DNA of 8,657 nucleotides from Methanomassiliicoccales archaeon (GCA_024464195.1 JANHAK010000040.1:1-8657); one strand, 5' to 3'; counted from the stretch's first letter, positions 1-7,766 are shown. A program made the numbers and translations. Notes: generated from the letters alone by a model not told the origin.

Positions 1-3000
1 ATAGACAACTGCATCAAAGTAACCATCAGAATTTGTACTCAAAGTGTAGGGACCGCTGACGATGATATTATTGGCGTCAACAAGCGAAACTGCCACGGTG
101 ATGCCAGACAGGGCATTTCCTGTAATCTCGTTTGTCACCCGACCGCCTACGACGATGTTCTCCCCCGCTTTATATTTGTAAACATTGCCGAGATCGATTA
201 GAATAATTGGACTAGGTTGAGCAATCTTCAGAGAAATGCTAGCCTCGTTATTATTACGATTACTCTCGTCGACTAATCCTGAAGGATCTATCTGCGCCAC
301 AATCGAATAATCGCCAACAGTCAGGTTTACTGACCAAGTAAGATTTGCAATAACAGTCGCACCGACCGCGAAATCCTTTGTTAGTGATCCGAGGTAGGTC
401 GAAACAGAATCTTCGTCAATCGCGTAAAATGCAACATTTATTCCAAGAGCTGACGTAAATCCGGTATTACGCATTCTTACGCCCAGAACCACGGTTTCTC
501 CGACGTATGTTTCGTTCACGATGCGCCCTCTAAGTGTCACCTCTGGTTTGCCGATGAAATTCAGATCTGGTCGCGTATCACGAACTGTTAATTGCTGACT
601 TGCCACATTATTATCGTATCTTATCTCGGGAATGGAACTATCTGGATTTACCAACGCCATAATCGTTCTCGTCTGCGTACTCAGTCCGGCATCAATTTCG
701 ACATCCCATTCACCCGAGACGACGATTGTTTGTCCAGGTCCGATCGTACCAGTGATGGTCTCATCGATTAATACGCCACTACCTATGGTCCCCAGCCAGA
801 ACTGCACAACGACGTTCGACGCACTACTCTCTCCGATATTCATTAAGCTGAGATCCATTCTGATATGTGTTCCAGCATCTACAGGGCTCGCTGGTGTGAA
901 AATCAAGGATGTTGGCGTAAGATCCGCATAGTTCTTCACCACAGCAGTTATCGACGCTGTGTTGTCCGTCTTCGTATCTTCTTCAATTAATCCGGATTCG
1001 TCAACCACTGCGATAACTGTCCAGGAGCCGGGTCTATTCGGTATCCAAGAGAGTGTTGCGATTTCTGATTTGCCAGGTATGATACGAGATATGATACTAT
1101 ATCCGATCTTCGTCGACCCGACATCTGTTCTTGTCGCATAAAAGGTCACGTTGACTTCTTCTGCTTCAAGATCGCCACCATTGTGAACGGTGACTATGAT
1201 AGTTGCTGTAGTGTTGGTGACGGGAGATGAAGGAGATAGAGCTAGATCTCCCACTGAGATATATAATTGAGCGATGCCGCGAACGGTAACTACAGTATAG
1301 TTAACGTTATTCCCTTCGTCTAATTCAGGTATCAAATTATCAGGATCAACAACAACTGAAAGATTGTGTTCTCCCAGTGGAAGACTTGCAATCCATGTTG
1401 CGTTAACGCTTACCGTTTCGCCGGGATTTATGATTGAAACTACGGAATTCTTGATTACCGATGTATTATCATAAAACCTGATGACGACATTTCTTGCTGG
1501 AACGGCGCCTCCGTTTGTAATGTTTGCAACCAACACGACTTCCTGTCCGCGCGCAGGTGATGTATCCGAAACCCAGAATGGTGGATCGAGATCAGGTAAC
1601 GCGCTTGATATCGAAATGACAACTGATTTATCATTACGAGCCAAAGGCGTAGAATAGGGTGCTAAGGAAATCCCCAATGGACTTTCTGTCTCATAGGGTA
1701 GTCCACCGTACCAATAGGTAGCATTAACACGATAGAGACCAACGTATTGGATCGATGTCGACTTGATTCTATCGCATAGGGCACGAATGATCACCGTACC
1801 AGATTCGCCAGTTACAGCACTTCCATACACCGTACCGTTAATGTAGTTCACGACATTCACGTACGCTCCTGACAAAGGCGCGCCGACTCCGTCGAGCACT
1901 GTAACTGTTAGCCATCTATAGTGCCATACTTCTGCTGAACCGATAGGCGATATAGAAGGCATTGAAATGCTCGTGAGATACGCTTTCGCATTTCCACCGA
2001 AGGAAGACCATGCCTTGTTGAAGGTTGTATTGATGGCAGAAATAGTGGCACGCGATGTGGAAGGCGTCATCATGTCACAATAGATGGTCGACGCTTTGAT
2101 CGATATTGTTGAGTTCCCATCGGCGATTACGGTGATTGTAGGCCCAATGATGGCATTATTTGCAATAATTGAGGCTCGGTCAAAAAGATAAACTTTCAAA
2201 TTGAAGTTCGAAGCGAGTGTAGCAGAATTAAGGTTGAGCACACCATTGTTCTCTACAACAATGAGGAATTCATCAGCATTCCTCTGATTAATCGTTAATG
2301 TTGATTGGTTGAGGATTAGGGTACCGTTCTCCTTGACAACTACATTGCCCCTGAACGAGAAAGAGCCTGGAAGGAAAGTGAAGGTATTATTATCATCGAC
2401 AACAAGATCGCCTTCCGCCGTGTATAGTTGAACACTGATGTTCTTAAACGCAATATTGTTGGCATAGGAGTACTCTGAGATGGATTTTAACCTATTGATA
2501 TACACATAAATCGGATAAGTACCGATTTGAGATGGCAACCAAGCAAAACTCGTTCCATTTGAGCCGCCTGCTGGAACACTGACGTACTGAGTACCCAGCA
2601 ATTTGCCGCCACTCAAGGGATCGCCTGAATAGAACTCTACACTCGCATCTATTGCGTTTGCCCTCCCCATTGCATTACGAATCGTAACATTCACATACGC
2701 AAGCTTGCCAGTAAAAATCGGTTCAGGTCCGATATCTATATCAGCCGCTGTGATTGATAAATCGGGTAATAAAGCTAGAACAATTACAGGCGTGGACAAA
2801 TGATTGTTAGTATCATCGATCTCGCGGATTGCATTAAATTTATCCACTTCGACCGTAATTGTATGCACCCCAGCGGACGTACCATTCCAATTTATCGTCA
2901 CATCCGCGTAGGAGCCAGCTGAAATATACGATATCGTACGGTTTCCAATCGCTGAGGATAAACCGCTGTAAAAGTCCACGAAATCGACCCTTACATTAGA

Positions 3001-5364
3001 AACCGCTGTAAGACCCGCATTTGAGATTCGAGCAGTGAGAATTACTATGTCGTTTTCATAAATCGTAGTCGGTACATATGTAAGAGATACGACCCTAAGA
3101 TCTGGCTTATCAACAATCAGGTTTGACAACACAACTATCTTAGAGGTTATCTGATCGTTTTTTCCAATTGCTGGATATACTGGAAAGTCAACGCCGCAGA
3201 ACCCGTAGAACATGCTCCCTGTCGTGTTTCTGTATGTAATATTTACCGAATACCCGCCGACGACCTGTTGCGCGTTCGGCAGTGTTGCTTCATTGATCAC
3301 TTCCCACAGAAGCGGTATCTCAACTTCTCCAAATTGTCCTGTCTGCTTGTAACTTGTCACATCCTTTCCGAGATACTCGAGAACTACATTTGGCGGAACT
3401 GTATCGACACCGTCGGGGGAGACATAATATGCTGGACTGCCCGAGCCCGATACAGTTGCGTTTACAATGGCATTGGCGACTGGCAGAGATTGAGAATCTA
3501 GCAACGTGAGATTGAGCCATCGATATAAATAGATACTTGGCCTAAGTGTGATCTCAAGCCAGATCGCGTCAATATACGCATTTGCGCCTCCACCAACATT
3601 CATGTACCTAATCTGCAGTTCACTGATTTTTGAGAGCGTATCTACGCCTGCTGAATATAAATCAAATGTTTTTTCAATTTGACTTGTCCTGGTGTCGATT
3701 TTAATACTAGTATTTAAATAGTCTCCGCTTCCGACTTTATATTGCACATAATTATTTGGAATAAATGTTGCCGTAGTCAAGTAAATCATATGCAATACTA
3801 CGGATGAAACACCTACAGTTAGATCACTCAAATTGAGCCCAGATATATCCATTGTTTGCCCATTACCTACTGTATAATACTGGGTATCATCAACCAGTAG
3901 ACTAGAAATCGGTTGTCCAGTGTTATCATTTTCACCTCTTGAGAGGGGTAACGCAATGACTACACGGTCGGTTGGGACATAAGCCATTGAACGATCGGGC
4001 AATCTTGCGATCCCTTGCTCCGTATCAACATACACTCCATAGAGATAGGCATTAGAGCCGTCGAGAACAACCAACTGATTATGTTCAGTAACTTCGCTTG
4101 AAAAATCTACACCGAGATAAGAATTAACGGCGGTCATTTGAGTTGATCCTGCCAAAGTAATATTTCTATACGTGCTGAGAGACATTTCGACCGAGACCCA
4201 GATTCTATTAAAGTAAACTTTCTTACCATTGGCATCATTGTTTTCGAAAGTGATGTTCAATTTGCTTAGGTCAGCCGACGACATATCTGGAAGTGCTGAA
4301 GCGGCAATGACTTCATTATTAATCGAAGGATCATAGGGAGCTGATGTATCGCTAGGCACGATTGTTGATGATGAAATACCGCCATTGCGGAACGACCACT
4401 CCAAAGCATTCGTTCCGGTGTATCCCGCATCAGTCTTGTACTTGGCATACAGCGTAACAGCAACGCCTTCTCCCTTTTCAAAAACCAATCCCGCAATATC
4501 GATACCTTCGATTGCGAGCCTCTCACCTGAATCAACAGCAAAAAGTTTCTTATCGTCCATTGTCAAATTAACAAATTCTTCGCCGTCTGCTGTGTTATCA
4601 GCACCAAGCCCAAGAACGTTTCTTATGAGATTATAAGTGACAGTCACCTTTGATCCGTCATCAGCAGCGAAACCGTAATTATGATCATACGCGGAAGAAT
4701 TCGAGTTTCTCTCGAGTAAACTGGTAATGCTAGAATCATAAAGATAAATATTCGATGAGATGAAGGCTAATGCGGCAAAGTCATCAAAAAAGTCCGCTGG
4801 GAATTGCGTCTGATTACAGTACTTTGCAATATCGGCTGAAGAATGCCCTATCATCGTAGAATTTCGCATAATGAGTGTTGAATCGTCAACAACCATGTGC
4901 CCTGGGAACTTCAAGATTGAATTGATCGCCTCAAGTACACCACCATTTCTTACAATAACGCCAAGGCTCGGGTAATCGTTAATTTGATTAAGATTAGTCG
5001 TGAGGATCGAATTGTTAAGAACAAGCATCCCACCGTCTTCGATTATTAGCCTATATACATGGTCATCACCAGTTCCTGCAATCCCATCAAATCCCGTGTC
5101 CTGATCGAAAACAAGGCCGCCATTTACGACATTGACAATTCCACCAGATCGTATAGTGAGATTACCCCGCATGTGATAGATTGTATCCGTGATGTTCCAG
5201 TAACGAATTGAATAATCTGCACCAATAATCATATCGTTCGACGGGGAAGCAGCCTCTACTCTCTCGGGGACCGTAAAGACAAAAAACCCGGCCAGAGAGG
5301 AAAAAATCAGGCACCATACAGTCAAAATACTCACTGATTTACTCAGAATATTTCGCCGTAACAT
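1..5364 (-). CDS. Giant secreted modular protein with six CARDB repeats and beta-helix-like regions (C-terminus beyond window)
   Basis: The frame is open from ATG at 5364 to the window edge: 1788 codons without a stop. An in-frame stop lies upstream at 5410-5412, and GGTGGG precedes the ATG. Residues 1-39 form a signal peptide: basic MLRRN, a hydrophobic core, then VEAA. Residues about 50-175 are Gly/Asn-rich strands of parallel beta-helix type. Residues 269-395 and 497-608 look like two copies of a beta-sandwich domain. Residues about 612-750 start a domain with YRWLNLTLLD. CARDB-type Ig-like repeats follow at about 754-862 and 867-979. A second beta-helix-like stretch covers 981-1130, and a second YRWL domain starts at 1149. 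Four more CARDB repeats cover about 1257-1358, 1365-1475, 1480-1595 and 1598-1714. Most repeats open with PDL or ADL and close with an acidic-Asn motif such as ELDEGNN. A further Ig-like domain of carboxypeptidase-regulatory type begins near 1718. N-X-S/T sequons are dense and cysteines are rare. CARDB domains are extracellular adhesion-like modules, so an envelope, S-layer-associated or adhesion role is inferred. Ligand and anchor are unknown because the C-terminus is missing. Confidence 0.88.
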   Translation of the reverse strand, partial: MLRRNILSKSVSILTVWCLIFSSLAGFFVFTVPERVEAASPSNDMIIGADYSIRYWNITDTIYHMRGNLTIRSGGIVNVVNGGLVFDQDTGFDGIAGTGDDHVYRLIIEDGGMLVLNNSILTTNLNQINDYPSLGVIVRNGGVLEAINSILKFPGHMVVDDSTLIMRNSTMIGHSSADIAKYCNQTQFPADFFDDFAALAFISSNIYLYDSSITSLLERNSNSSAYDHNYGFAADDGSKVTVTYNLIRNVLGLGADNTADGEEFVNLTMDDKKLFAVDSGERLAIEGIDIAGLVFEKGEGVAVTLYAKYKTDAGYTGTNALEWSFRNGGISSSTIVPSDTSAPYDPSINNEVIAASALPDMSSADLSKLNITFENNDANGKKVYFNRIWVSVEMSLSTYRNITLAGSTQMTAVNSYLGVDFSSEVTEHNQLVVLDGSNAYLYGVYVDTEQGIARLPDRSMAYVPTDRVVIALPLSRGENDNTGQPISSLLVDDTQYYTVGNGQTMDISGLNLSDLTVGVSSVVLHMIYLTTATFIPNNYVQYKVGSGDYLNTSIKIDTRTSQIEKTFDLYSAGVDTLSKISELQIRYMNVGGGANAYIDAIWLEITLRPSIYLYRWLNLTLLDSQSLPVANAIVNATVSGSGSPAYYVSPDGVDTVPPNVVLEYLGKDVTSYKQTGQFGEVEIPLLWEVINEATLPNAQQVVGGYSVNITYRNTTGSMFYGFCGVDFPVYPAIGKNDQITSKIVVLSNLIVDKPDLRVVSLTYVPTTIYENDIVILTARISNAGLTAVSNVRVDFVDFYSGLSSAIGNRTISYISAGSYADVTINWNGTSAGVHTITVEVDKFNAIREIDDTNNHLSTPVIVLALLPDLSITAADIDIGPEPIFTGKLAYVNVTIRNAMGRANAIDASVEFYSGDPLSGGKLLGTQYVSVPAGGSNGTSFAWLPSQIGTYPIYVYINRLKSISEYSYANNIAFKNISVQLYTAEGDLVVDDNNTFTFLPGSFSFRGNVVVKENGTLILNQSTLTINQRNADEFLIVVENNGVLNLNSATLASNFNLKVYLFDRASIIANNAIIGPTITVIADGNSTISIKASTIYCDMMTPSTSRATISAINTTFNKAWSSFGGNAKAYLTSISMPSISPIGSAEVWHYRWLTVTVLDGVGAPLSGAYVNVVNYINGTVYGSAVTGESGTVIIRALCDRIKSTSIQYVGLYRVNATYWYGGLPYETESPLGISLAPYSTPLARNDKSVVISISSALPDLDPPFWVSDTSPARGQEVVLVANITNGGAVPARNVVIRFYDNTSVIKNSVVSIINPGETVSVNATWIASLPLGEHNLSVVVDPDNLIPELDEGNNVNYTVVTVRGIAQLYISVGDLALSPSSPVTNTTATIIVTVHNGGDLEAEEVNVTFYATRTDVGSTKIGYSIISRIIPGKSEIATLSWIPNRPGSWTVIAVVDESGLIEEDTKTDNTASITAVVKNYADLTPTSLIFTPASPVDAGTHIRMDLSLMNIGESSASNVVVQFWLGTIGSGVLIDETITGTIGPGQTIVVSGEWDVEIDAGLSTQTRTIMALVNPDSSIPEIRYDNNVASQQLTVRDTRPDLNFIGKPEVTLRGRIVNETYVGETVVLGVRMRNTGFTSALGINVAFYAIDEDSVSTYLGSLTKDFAVGATVIANLTWSVNLTVGDYSIVAQIDPSGLVDESNRNNNEASISLKIAQPSPIILIDLGNVYKYKAGENIVVGGRVTNEITGNALSGITVAVSLVDANNIIVSGPYTLSTNSDGYFDAVVY

Positions 5365-5367
5365 TAT

Positions 5368-5373
5368 CCCACC
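5368..5373 (-). promoter_or_regulatory. Shine-Dalgarno of the giant surface protein
   Basis: GGTGGG on the minus strand ends three bases before ATG 5364. It matches the GGTG core used in archaeal leaders and supports this ATG, which is the only in-frame ATG before the upstream stop at 5410-5412. Confidence 0.6.
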
Positions 5374-5409
5374 AAATACATTTCCGCCAGTTAAAGTAGC
5401 TATTAGTGA

Positions 5410-5417
5410 TTATAAAT
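5410..5417 (-). promoter_or_regulatory. Archaeal TATA box candidate for the giant surface protein
   Basis: The minus strand reads ATTTATAA within GTATTTATAAT, close to an archaeal TATA box. Its downstream end is 46 bp from ATG 5364, so a start site about 25 bp further on would leave a leader of roughly 20 bases carrying the Shine-Dalgarno. The same spacing is seen before the two other complete genes in the window. No transcript data are available. Confidence 0.5.
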
Positions 5418-5436
5418 ACATATCCATTCAAGTAAT

Positions 5437-5448
5437 TTATCATGATAA
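5437..5448. repeat. 12-bp perfect palindrome upstream of the surface-protein promoter
   Basis: TTATCATGATAA is a perfect palindrome lying about 20 bp upstream of the TATA-like box at 5410-5417. This position suits an operator or activator site for a dimeric regulator. It is short and AT-rich in an AT-rich gap, so chance is a real alternative. Confidence 0.35.
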
Positions 5449-5449
5449 T

Positions 5450-5457
5450 AAAAAAAA
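5450..5457 (-). terminator. T8 tract, possible archaeal terminator
   Basis: Eight consecutive A on the plus strand read as T8 on the minus strand, with further T and C upstream (CTTCTTTTTTTT). Archaeal RNA polymerases stop at oligo-T tracts. It could end a transcript entering or starting in the gap before the surface-protein promoter. No coding gene directly precedes it, so it would be a read-through stop or the end of a small RNA. Confidence 0.35.
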
Positions 5458-5505
5458 GAAGATCAAGAACATGCTTCATTTTCTGAGTCAATGATTGTTT
5501 TTGGA

Positions 5506-5543
5506 TCTATTATTAGCCTACAAGAACTCCATTGGCTAATAGA
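5506..5543. repeat. Bulged inverted repeat (hairpin candidate) in intergenic DNA
   Basis: The plus strand has TATTAGCC at 5511-5518 and GGCTAATA at 5534-5541, a perfect 8-bp stem around a 15-base loop. An alternative pairing of TAGCC plus TCTAT with GGCTA plus ATAGA gives ten pairs with a 3-base bulge. No T-run follows directly on either strand, so it does not look like an intrinsic terminator. It could be an RNA structure in a leader or small RNA, or a protein-binding site. Confidence 0.4.
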
Positions 5544-5640
5544 CACAAATTGATTTAATATCCAGAATCTTAATATCTCAAACTTGGTGCCAATTGACTA
5601 TTTTTGCATACTATGTGACTAGGTTCATTATATTGGTACC

Positions 5641-5648
5641 TTTATATT
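5641..5648 (-). promoter_or_regulatory. TATA-like box in the intergenic gap
   Basis: The minus strand reads GCAAATATAAAGG, with AATATAAA preceded by purines that could act as a BRE. A start site about 25 bp downstream, near 5616, would give a transcript of about 160 bases ending at the T8 tract at 5450-5457, or a long leader for the surface gene. The motif is nearly symmetric, so the direction is uncertain, and the gap is AT-rich. Confidence 0.25.
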
Positions 5649-5702
5649 TGCACGATCGCAAGACATCCAACCCAAAAATTATTCTTCAAAGTAATTTTCA
5701 GA

Positions 5703-5737
5703 GGAAAAGAATATTGAAGAGAAAAAGGTAAAGTAAA
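5703..5737 (-). terminator. T-rich terminator candidate after the coiled-coil gene
   Basis: Starting about 18 bases past the stop at 5756, the minus strand carries a pyrimidine-rich tract with several T-runs (TTTACTTTACC, then TTTTTCTCTTC, then TTCTTTTCC). This is the form of many archaeal terminators, which need no hairpin. The 391-bp gap and separate promoter of the next gene agree with an end of transcription here. Confidence 0.4.
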
Positions 5738-5755
5738 TTCTGACTCTTCGAAGGT

Positions 5756-6982
5756 TTATTTCTTTCTAATAATCTTCTTGATTGAAATCGAGCGCTTGAC
5801 GCCGGGCTCCTTCTTTTCTTCCTCGGCTTGAGTTTTTTCTCCGGCTTTTTCTTGCGCTTCTTCTCTAGCTTGCTTTTCTTCGACCTTCTCTTCAGGCTTT
5901 CTCTCTGCCTGAATTTCCTCTCTTTCCTTCTGCTCCTTCTTCTCTTCCTTGAGAATCGCCCCACAGGCGTAACATCTCTCTGCATCTGCATCGACGATCG
6001 TCCGGCAGTTCGGGCAGAACTTCTCCGTTGGCCGCTCACTAGCCTTCTCCTCGACCTTTTCTTCCATTCTCGTTTCTATTTCGCTAACACCTAATTCCAA
6101 CGTAGCCTGAACTTCTTGAGTCACCGATGAAGATTCCAACTCTGCATGAGAAGGTTGACTTATCACCTCACCTTGCGAGAATCTTTCAGATGTCATTTCT
6201 GATTCCTCATGTAGAGCTGAAACTTCCGGAGTGCTAGTTTCTGAGATTGATGGCACTGCGGGTGGCTCAGTTACCGCTGATACCTCAACTTCCTCGATCT
6301 CCTCCACCCCAGAAATCAAAGCTTCTCTTCTTGCGAGGATCTTTTCGCGCTCACCGAGCGCCATCTCTCTATCGTTAAGAATCTTCTCCCACTCAACCAA
6401 TCTCTTCTGTTCATTGACCAAGATTGCCTTGCTTTCAACAAGAAGTCTCTGCTGCTCCTCGAAAATCTTTACCTTCGCAAGGATCTCCTCCCTCTTCGCA
6501 GAGACCTCTTCAAGAACCTTTTTTAGATTCCTTTCCTCCGTGAGCAATTTTTCTTCGAGTTCTAAAATTCTACCAGCAGCTTGCCTAATCTTCTCTTCGT
6601 ATCCCCTTACCGCCTCACCGAGTTCAAGAATTTGAGTTTCTTGTTCGGTAATTTCCTTCTGGCGCTTTTCAAGGGTAGTACGCATCGTGTGATTCTCTTC
6701 TTCACGAAGCTTGAGTTCCCTTTCCAATTCGAGTAATTCCGCCTCCGTTTTCTGAACTGCCTTTTCACGCGGTATTAATTCTGATTCCCTTTTCAGCAAC
6801 TCTTTTTCTTTTTCATCGAGTTTTCTGGCATAATCGTCAAGCTGCTGCCTTCGTTCCCTCAACTCCGCGTCTTTTCTATCAAGCTCTTCCTTTCGTCTTC
6901 TAATTTCGACTTCTTGCGACTTGATTCTCTCCTTGAATTCTTCAATGACCTGCCAAATTGGGATACTATCCTCCGATGACAC
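5756..6982 (-). CDS. Coiled-coil protein with zinc ribbon and basic C-terminal tail
   Basis: This is a 408-residue protein of unknown function. Residues about 10-225 are an almost unbroken Glu/Lys/Arg-rich coiled coil with heptad-like Leu and Ile, long enough for a rod-like dimer. Residues about 226-320 are a Ser/Thr/Glu/Val/Pro linker of low complexity. Residues 323-340 form a zinc ribbon: Cys323 and Cys326 in CPNC, then Cys337 and Cys340 in CYAC, followed by Gly. Residues 345-394 are highly charged and probably helical. The end, ISIKKIIRKK, is basic and amphipathic. No signal peptide or membrane segment is seen, so it should be cytoplasmic. The start is GTG at 6982, chosen because GAGGAGG lies 7 bases upstream, no in-frame ATG occurs until about residue 100, and the nearby upstream ATG is followed at once by TGA. 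It lies 82 bp behind the KaiC-like ATPase and may share its transcript. A scaffold or partner role for that ATPase is inference. Biased composition makes similarity to other coiled coils uninformative; the zinc ribbon is the best handle. Confidence 0.85.
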   Translation of the reverse strand: MSSEDSIPIWQVIEEFKERIKSQEVEIRRRKEELDRKDAELRERRQQLDDYARKLDEKEKELLKRESELIPREKAVQKTEAELLELERELKLREEENHTMRTTLEKRQKEITEQETQILELGEAVRGYEEKIRQAAGRILELEEKLLTEERNLKKVLEEVSAKREEILAKVKIFEEQQRLLVESKAILVNEQKRLVEWEKILNDREMALGEREKILARREALISGVEEIEEVEVSAVTEPPAVPSISETSTPEVSALHEESEMTSERFSQGEVISQPSHAELESSSVTQEVQATLELGVSEIETRMEEKVEEKASERPTEKFCPNCRTIVDADAERCYACGAILKEEKKEQKEREEIQAERKPEEKVEEKQAREEAQEKAGEKTQAEEEKKEPGVKRSISIKKIIRKK

Positions 6983-6989
6983 TCGCCTT

Positions 6990-6996
6990 CCTCCTC
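6990..6996 (-). promoter_or_regulatory. Strong Shine-Dalgarno fixing a GTG start
   Basis: GAGGAGG on the minus strand lies 7 bases before GTG 6982. It is the strongest ribosome-binding site in the window and decides the start of the coiled-coil/zinc-ribbon protein, which has no nearby usable ATG. Confidence 0.75.
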
Positions 6997-7028
6997 ACAT
7001 CGCTAATTTCGTGAACACCATTTCAATG

Positions 7029-7036
7029 ATTTAATA
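7029..7036 (-). promoter_or_regulatory. TATA-like box before the coiled-coil gene
   Basis: The minus strand reads TATTAAAT, ending 47 bp before GTG 6982, within the 82-bp gap after the ATPase. It is a weaker match than the surface-protein box but has the same spacing. The gene could be driven from here, by read-through from the ATPase, or both. Confidence 0.35.
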
Positions 7037-7064
7037 TCATTCCATCTTCGATTAATTAATTGTG

Positions 7065-7766
7065 CTATGACAACGTAGGCCCAAGAACCATGAGACCGTT
7101 GCTTCCAATCTCAATCGTATGTTTTTCCATACTATGCTCACAAGCCCTCATTTTCTCCACTCGGATAAATCTGGCAAGTTTGCCACGTGTCCGATCGAGA
7201 CCTAACTCAATGATCCCATCCGCAAGGAAAACCTCGTTGCCAACAAAATCAACCGACCCTCCCTGGGAACGTTCCATAATGATAAATGAGATGAGATTAA
7301 GATCGCGCAGCGTCTTAAAGAAATAGAACATCTTTTTTCGCATGCCTCTCATGTCATCCATAAGCGAGTAGAGAGCGCCCAGAGAATCGAGGGCGAAGAC
7401 CGTGAACCTGTCTTGATGTTTTTTCTTGGAGTATTCGATGACCTGCTCTACAAAATGAAGATAATCTGTTGGCGCTTCGGATTCAATGACTTCATCCAGT
7501 TCTCTTAGATCTGTGAAATCAGATATCTCAAGATTTGACGCTATCTTGATTCCAAGACTTCTCATATTTCTCATATGGCTTTCCGCCGATTCCTCGAGCG
7601 TTACATATAACCCACATTCGTTTGTCTTTTCAAGATATGTGGATATCAGGGAATATGTAAAACTCGTTTTGAGAGAACCCGGCGGTCCTGTGACGAGCAC
7701 GACCTTCGGCGACTCGATATCTGTCCGAAAGATCTTTTCGAGACCCTGTATCGAATTCTTGAACAT
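7065..7766 (-). CDS. KaiC/RAD55-like RecA-superfamily ATPase, single domain
   Basis: A 233-residue protein with one RecA-fold ATPase domain of the KaiC-like archaeal group. Walker A is GPPGSLKT at residues 27-34, with Lys33 and Thr34 in place. A LEES segment at 57-60 supplies the Glu58-Glu59 pair typical of KaiC-like enzymes. Walker B is FALDS at 124-128, with Asp127. MERS at 164-167 matches the position of the TSER-like segment of KaiC, and DGIIELG (183-189) followed by EKMRACEHS (204-212) matches the family's terminal strands and KMR-x-x-x-H motif. It has neither a second ATPase domain nor a membrane segment. The Walker A residue before Lys is Leu32 rather than the usual Gly. Start ATG 7766 is preceded by GGTG at 7 bases. 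Single-domain proteins of this type in archaea include regulators and ArlH-like motility ATPases, but no archaellum genes are visible here. The 82-bp link to the coiled-coil/zinc-ribbon gene suggests a joint role; its substrate is unknown. Confidence 0.88.
   Translation of the reverse strand: MFKNSIQGLEKIFRTDIESPKVVLVTGPPGSLKTSFTYSLISTYLEKTNECGLYVTLEESAESHMRNMRSLGIKIASNLEISDFTDLRELDEVIESEAPTDYLHFVEQVIEYSKKKHQDRFTVFALDSLGALYSLMDDMRGMRKKMFYFFKTLRDLNLISFIIMERSQGGSVDFVGNEVFLADGIIELGLDRTRGKLARFIRVEKMRACEHSMEKHTIEIGSNGLMVLGPTLS

Larger units (their letters stand above)
5365..5755. other. 391-bp intergenic region with regulatory-looking elements
   Basis: No convincing gene was found between the coiled-coil protein stop and the giant surface protein start. 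Minus-strand ATGs here open frames of only 3-12 codons, apart from one of about 45 codons from 5480 that lacks a Shine-Dalgarno and overlaps the surface-protein start in another frame. The region holds, in minus-strand order, a T-rich terminator candidate, a TATA-like AATATAAA, the bulged inverted repeat, a T8 tract, the 12-bp palindrome, and the promoter and leader of the surface protein. Confidence 0.6.

Noticed and set aside
632..1141. Two plus-strand frames of 99 and 60 codons.
   Set aside because: Both lie inside the uninterrupted minus-strand CARDB-repeat frame, which has clear repeat motifs across this stretch.
3268..4636. Overlapping frames of 66-91 codons on both strands.
   Set aside because: All are inside the giant protein's open frame and show no independent features.
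5365..5480. A minus-strand frame of about 45 codons starting at ATG 5480 and running over the surface-protein start.
   Set aside because: It has no Shine-Dalgarno, crosses the T8 tract and the promoter-like box, and overlaps the real start in another frame.
5698..6039. A 113-codon minus-strand frame rich in Lys and Arg inside the coiled-coil gene.
   Set aside because: It is a frame-shifted reading of the GAA/AAG-rich coding sequence of the coiled-coil/zinc-ribbon protein, which has the strong Shine-Dalgarno, zinc ribbon and full length.
6231..6635. Plus-strand 134-codon frame rich in Ser, Phe and Leu.
   Set aside because: It is the antisense of the coiled-coil region; low-complexity Glu/Lys codons read backwards give Ser/Phe/Leu. 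No Shine-Dalgarno or known domain was seen.
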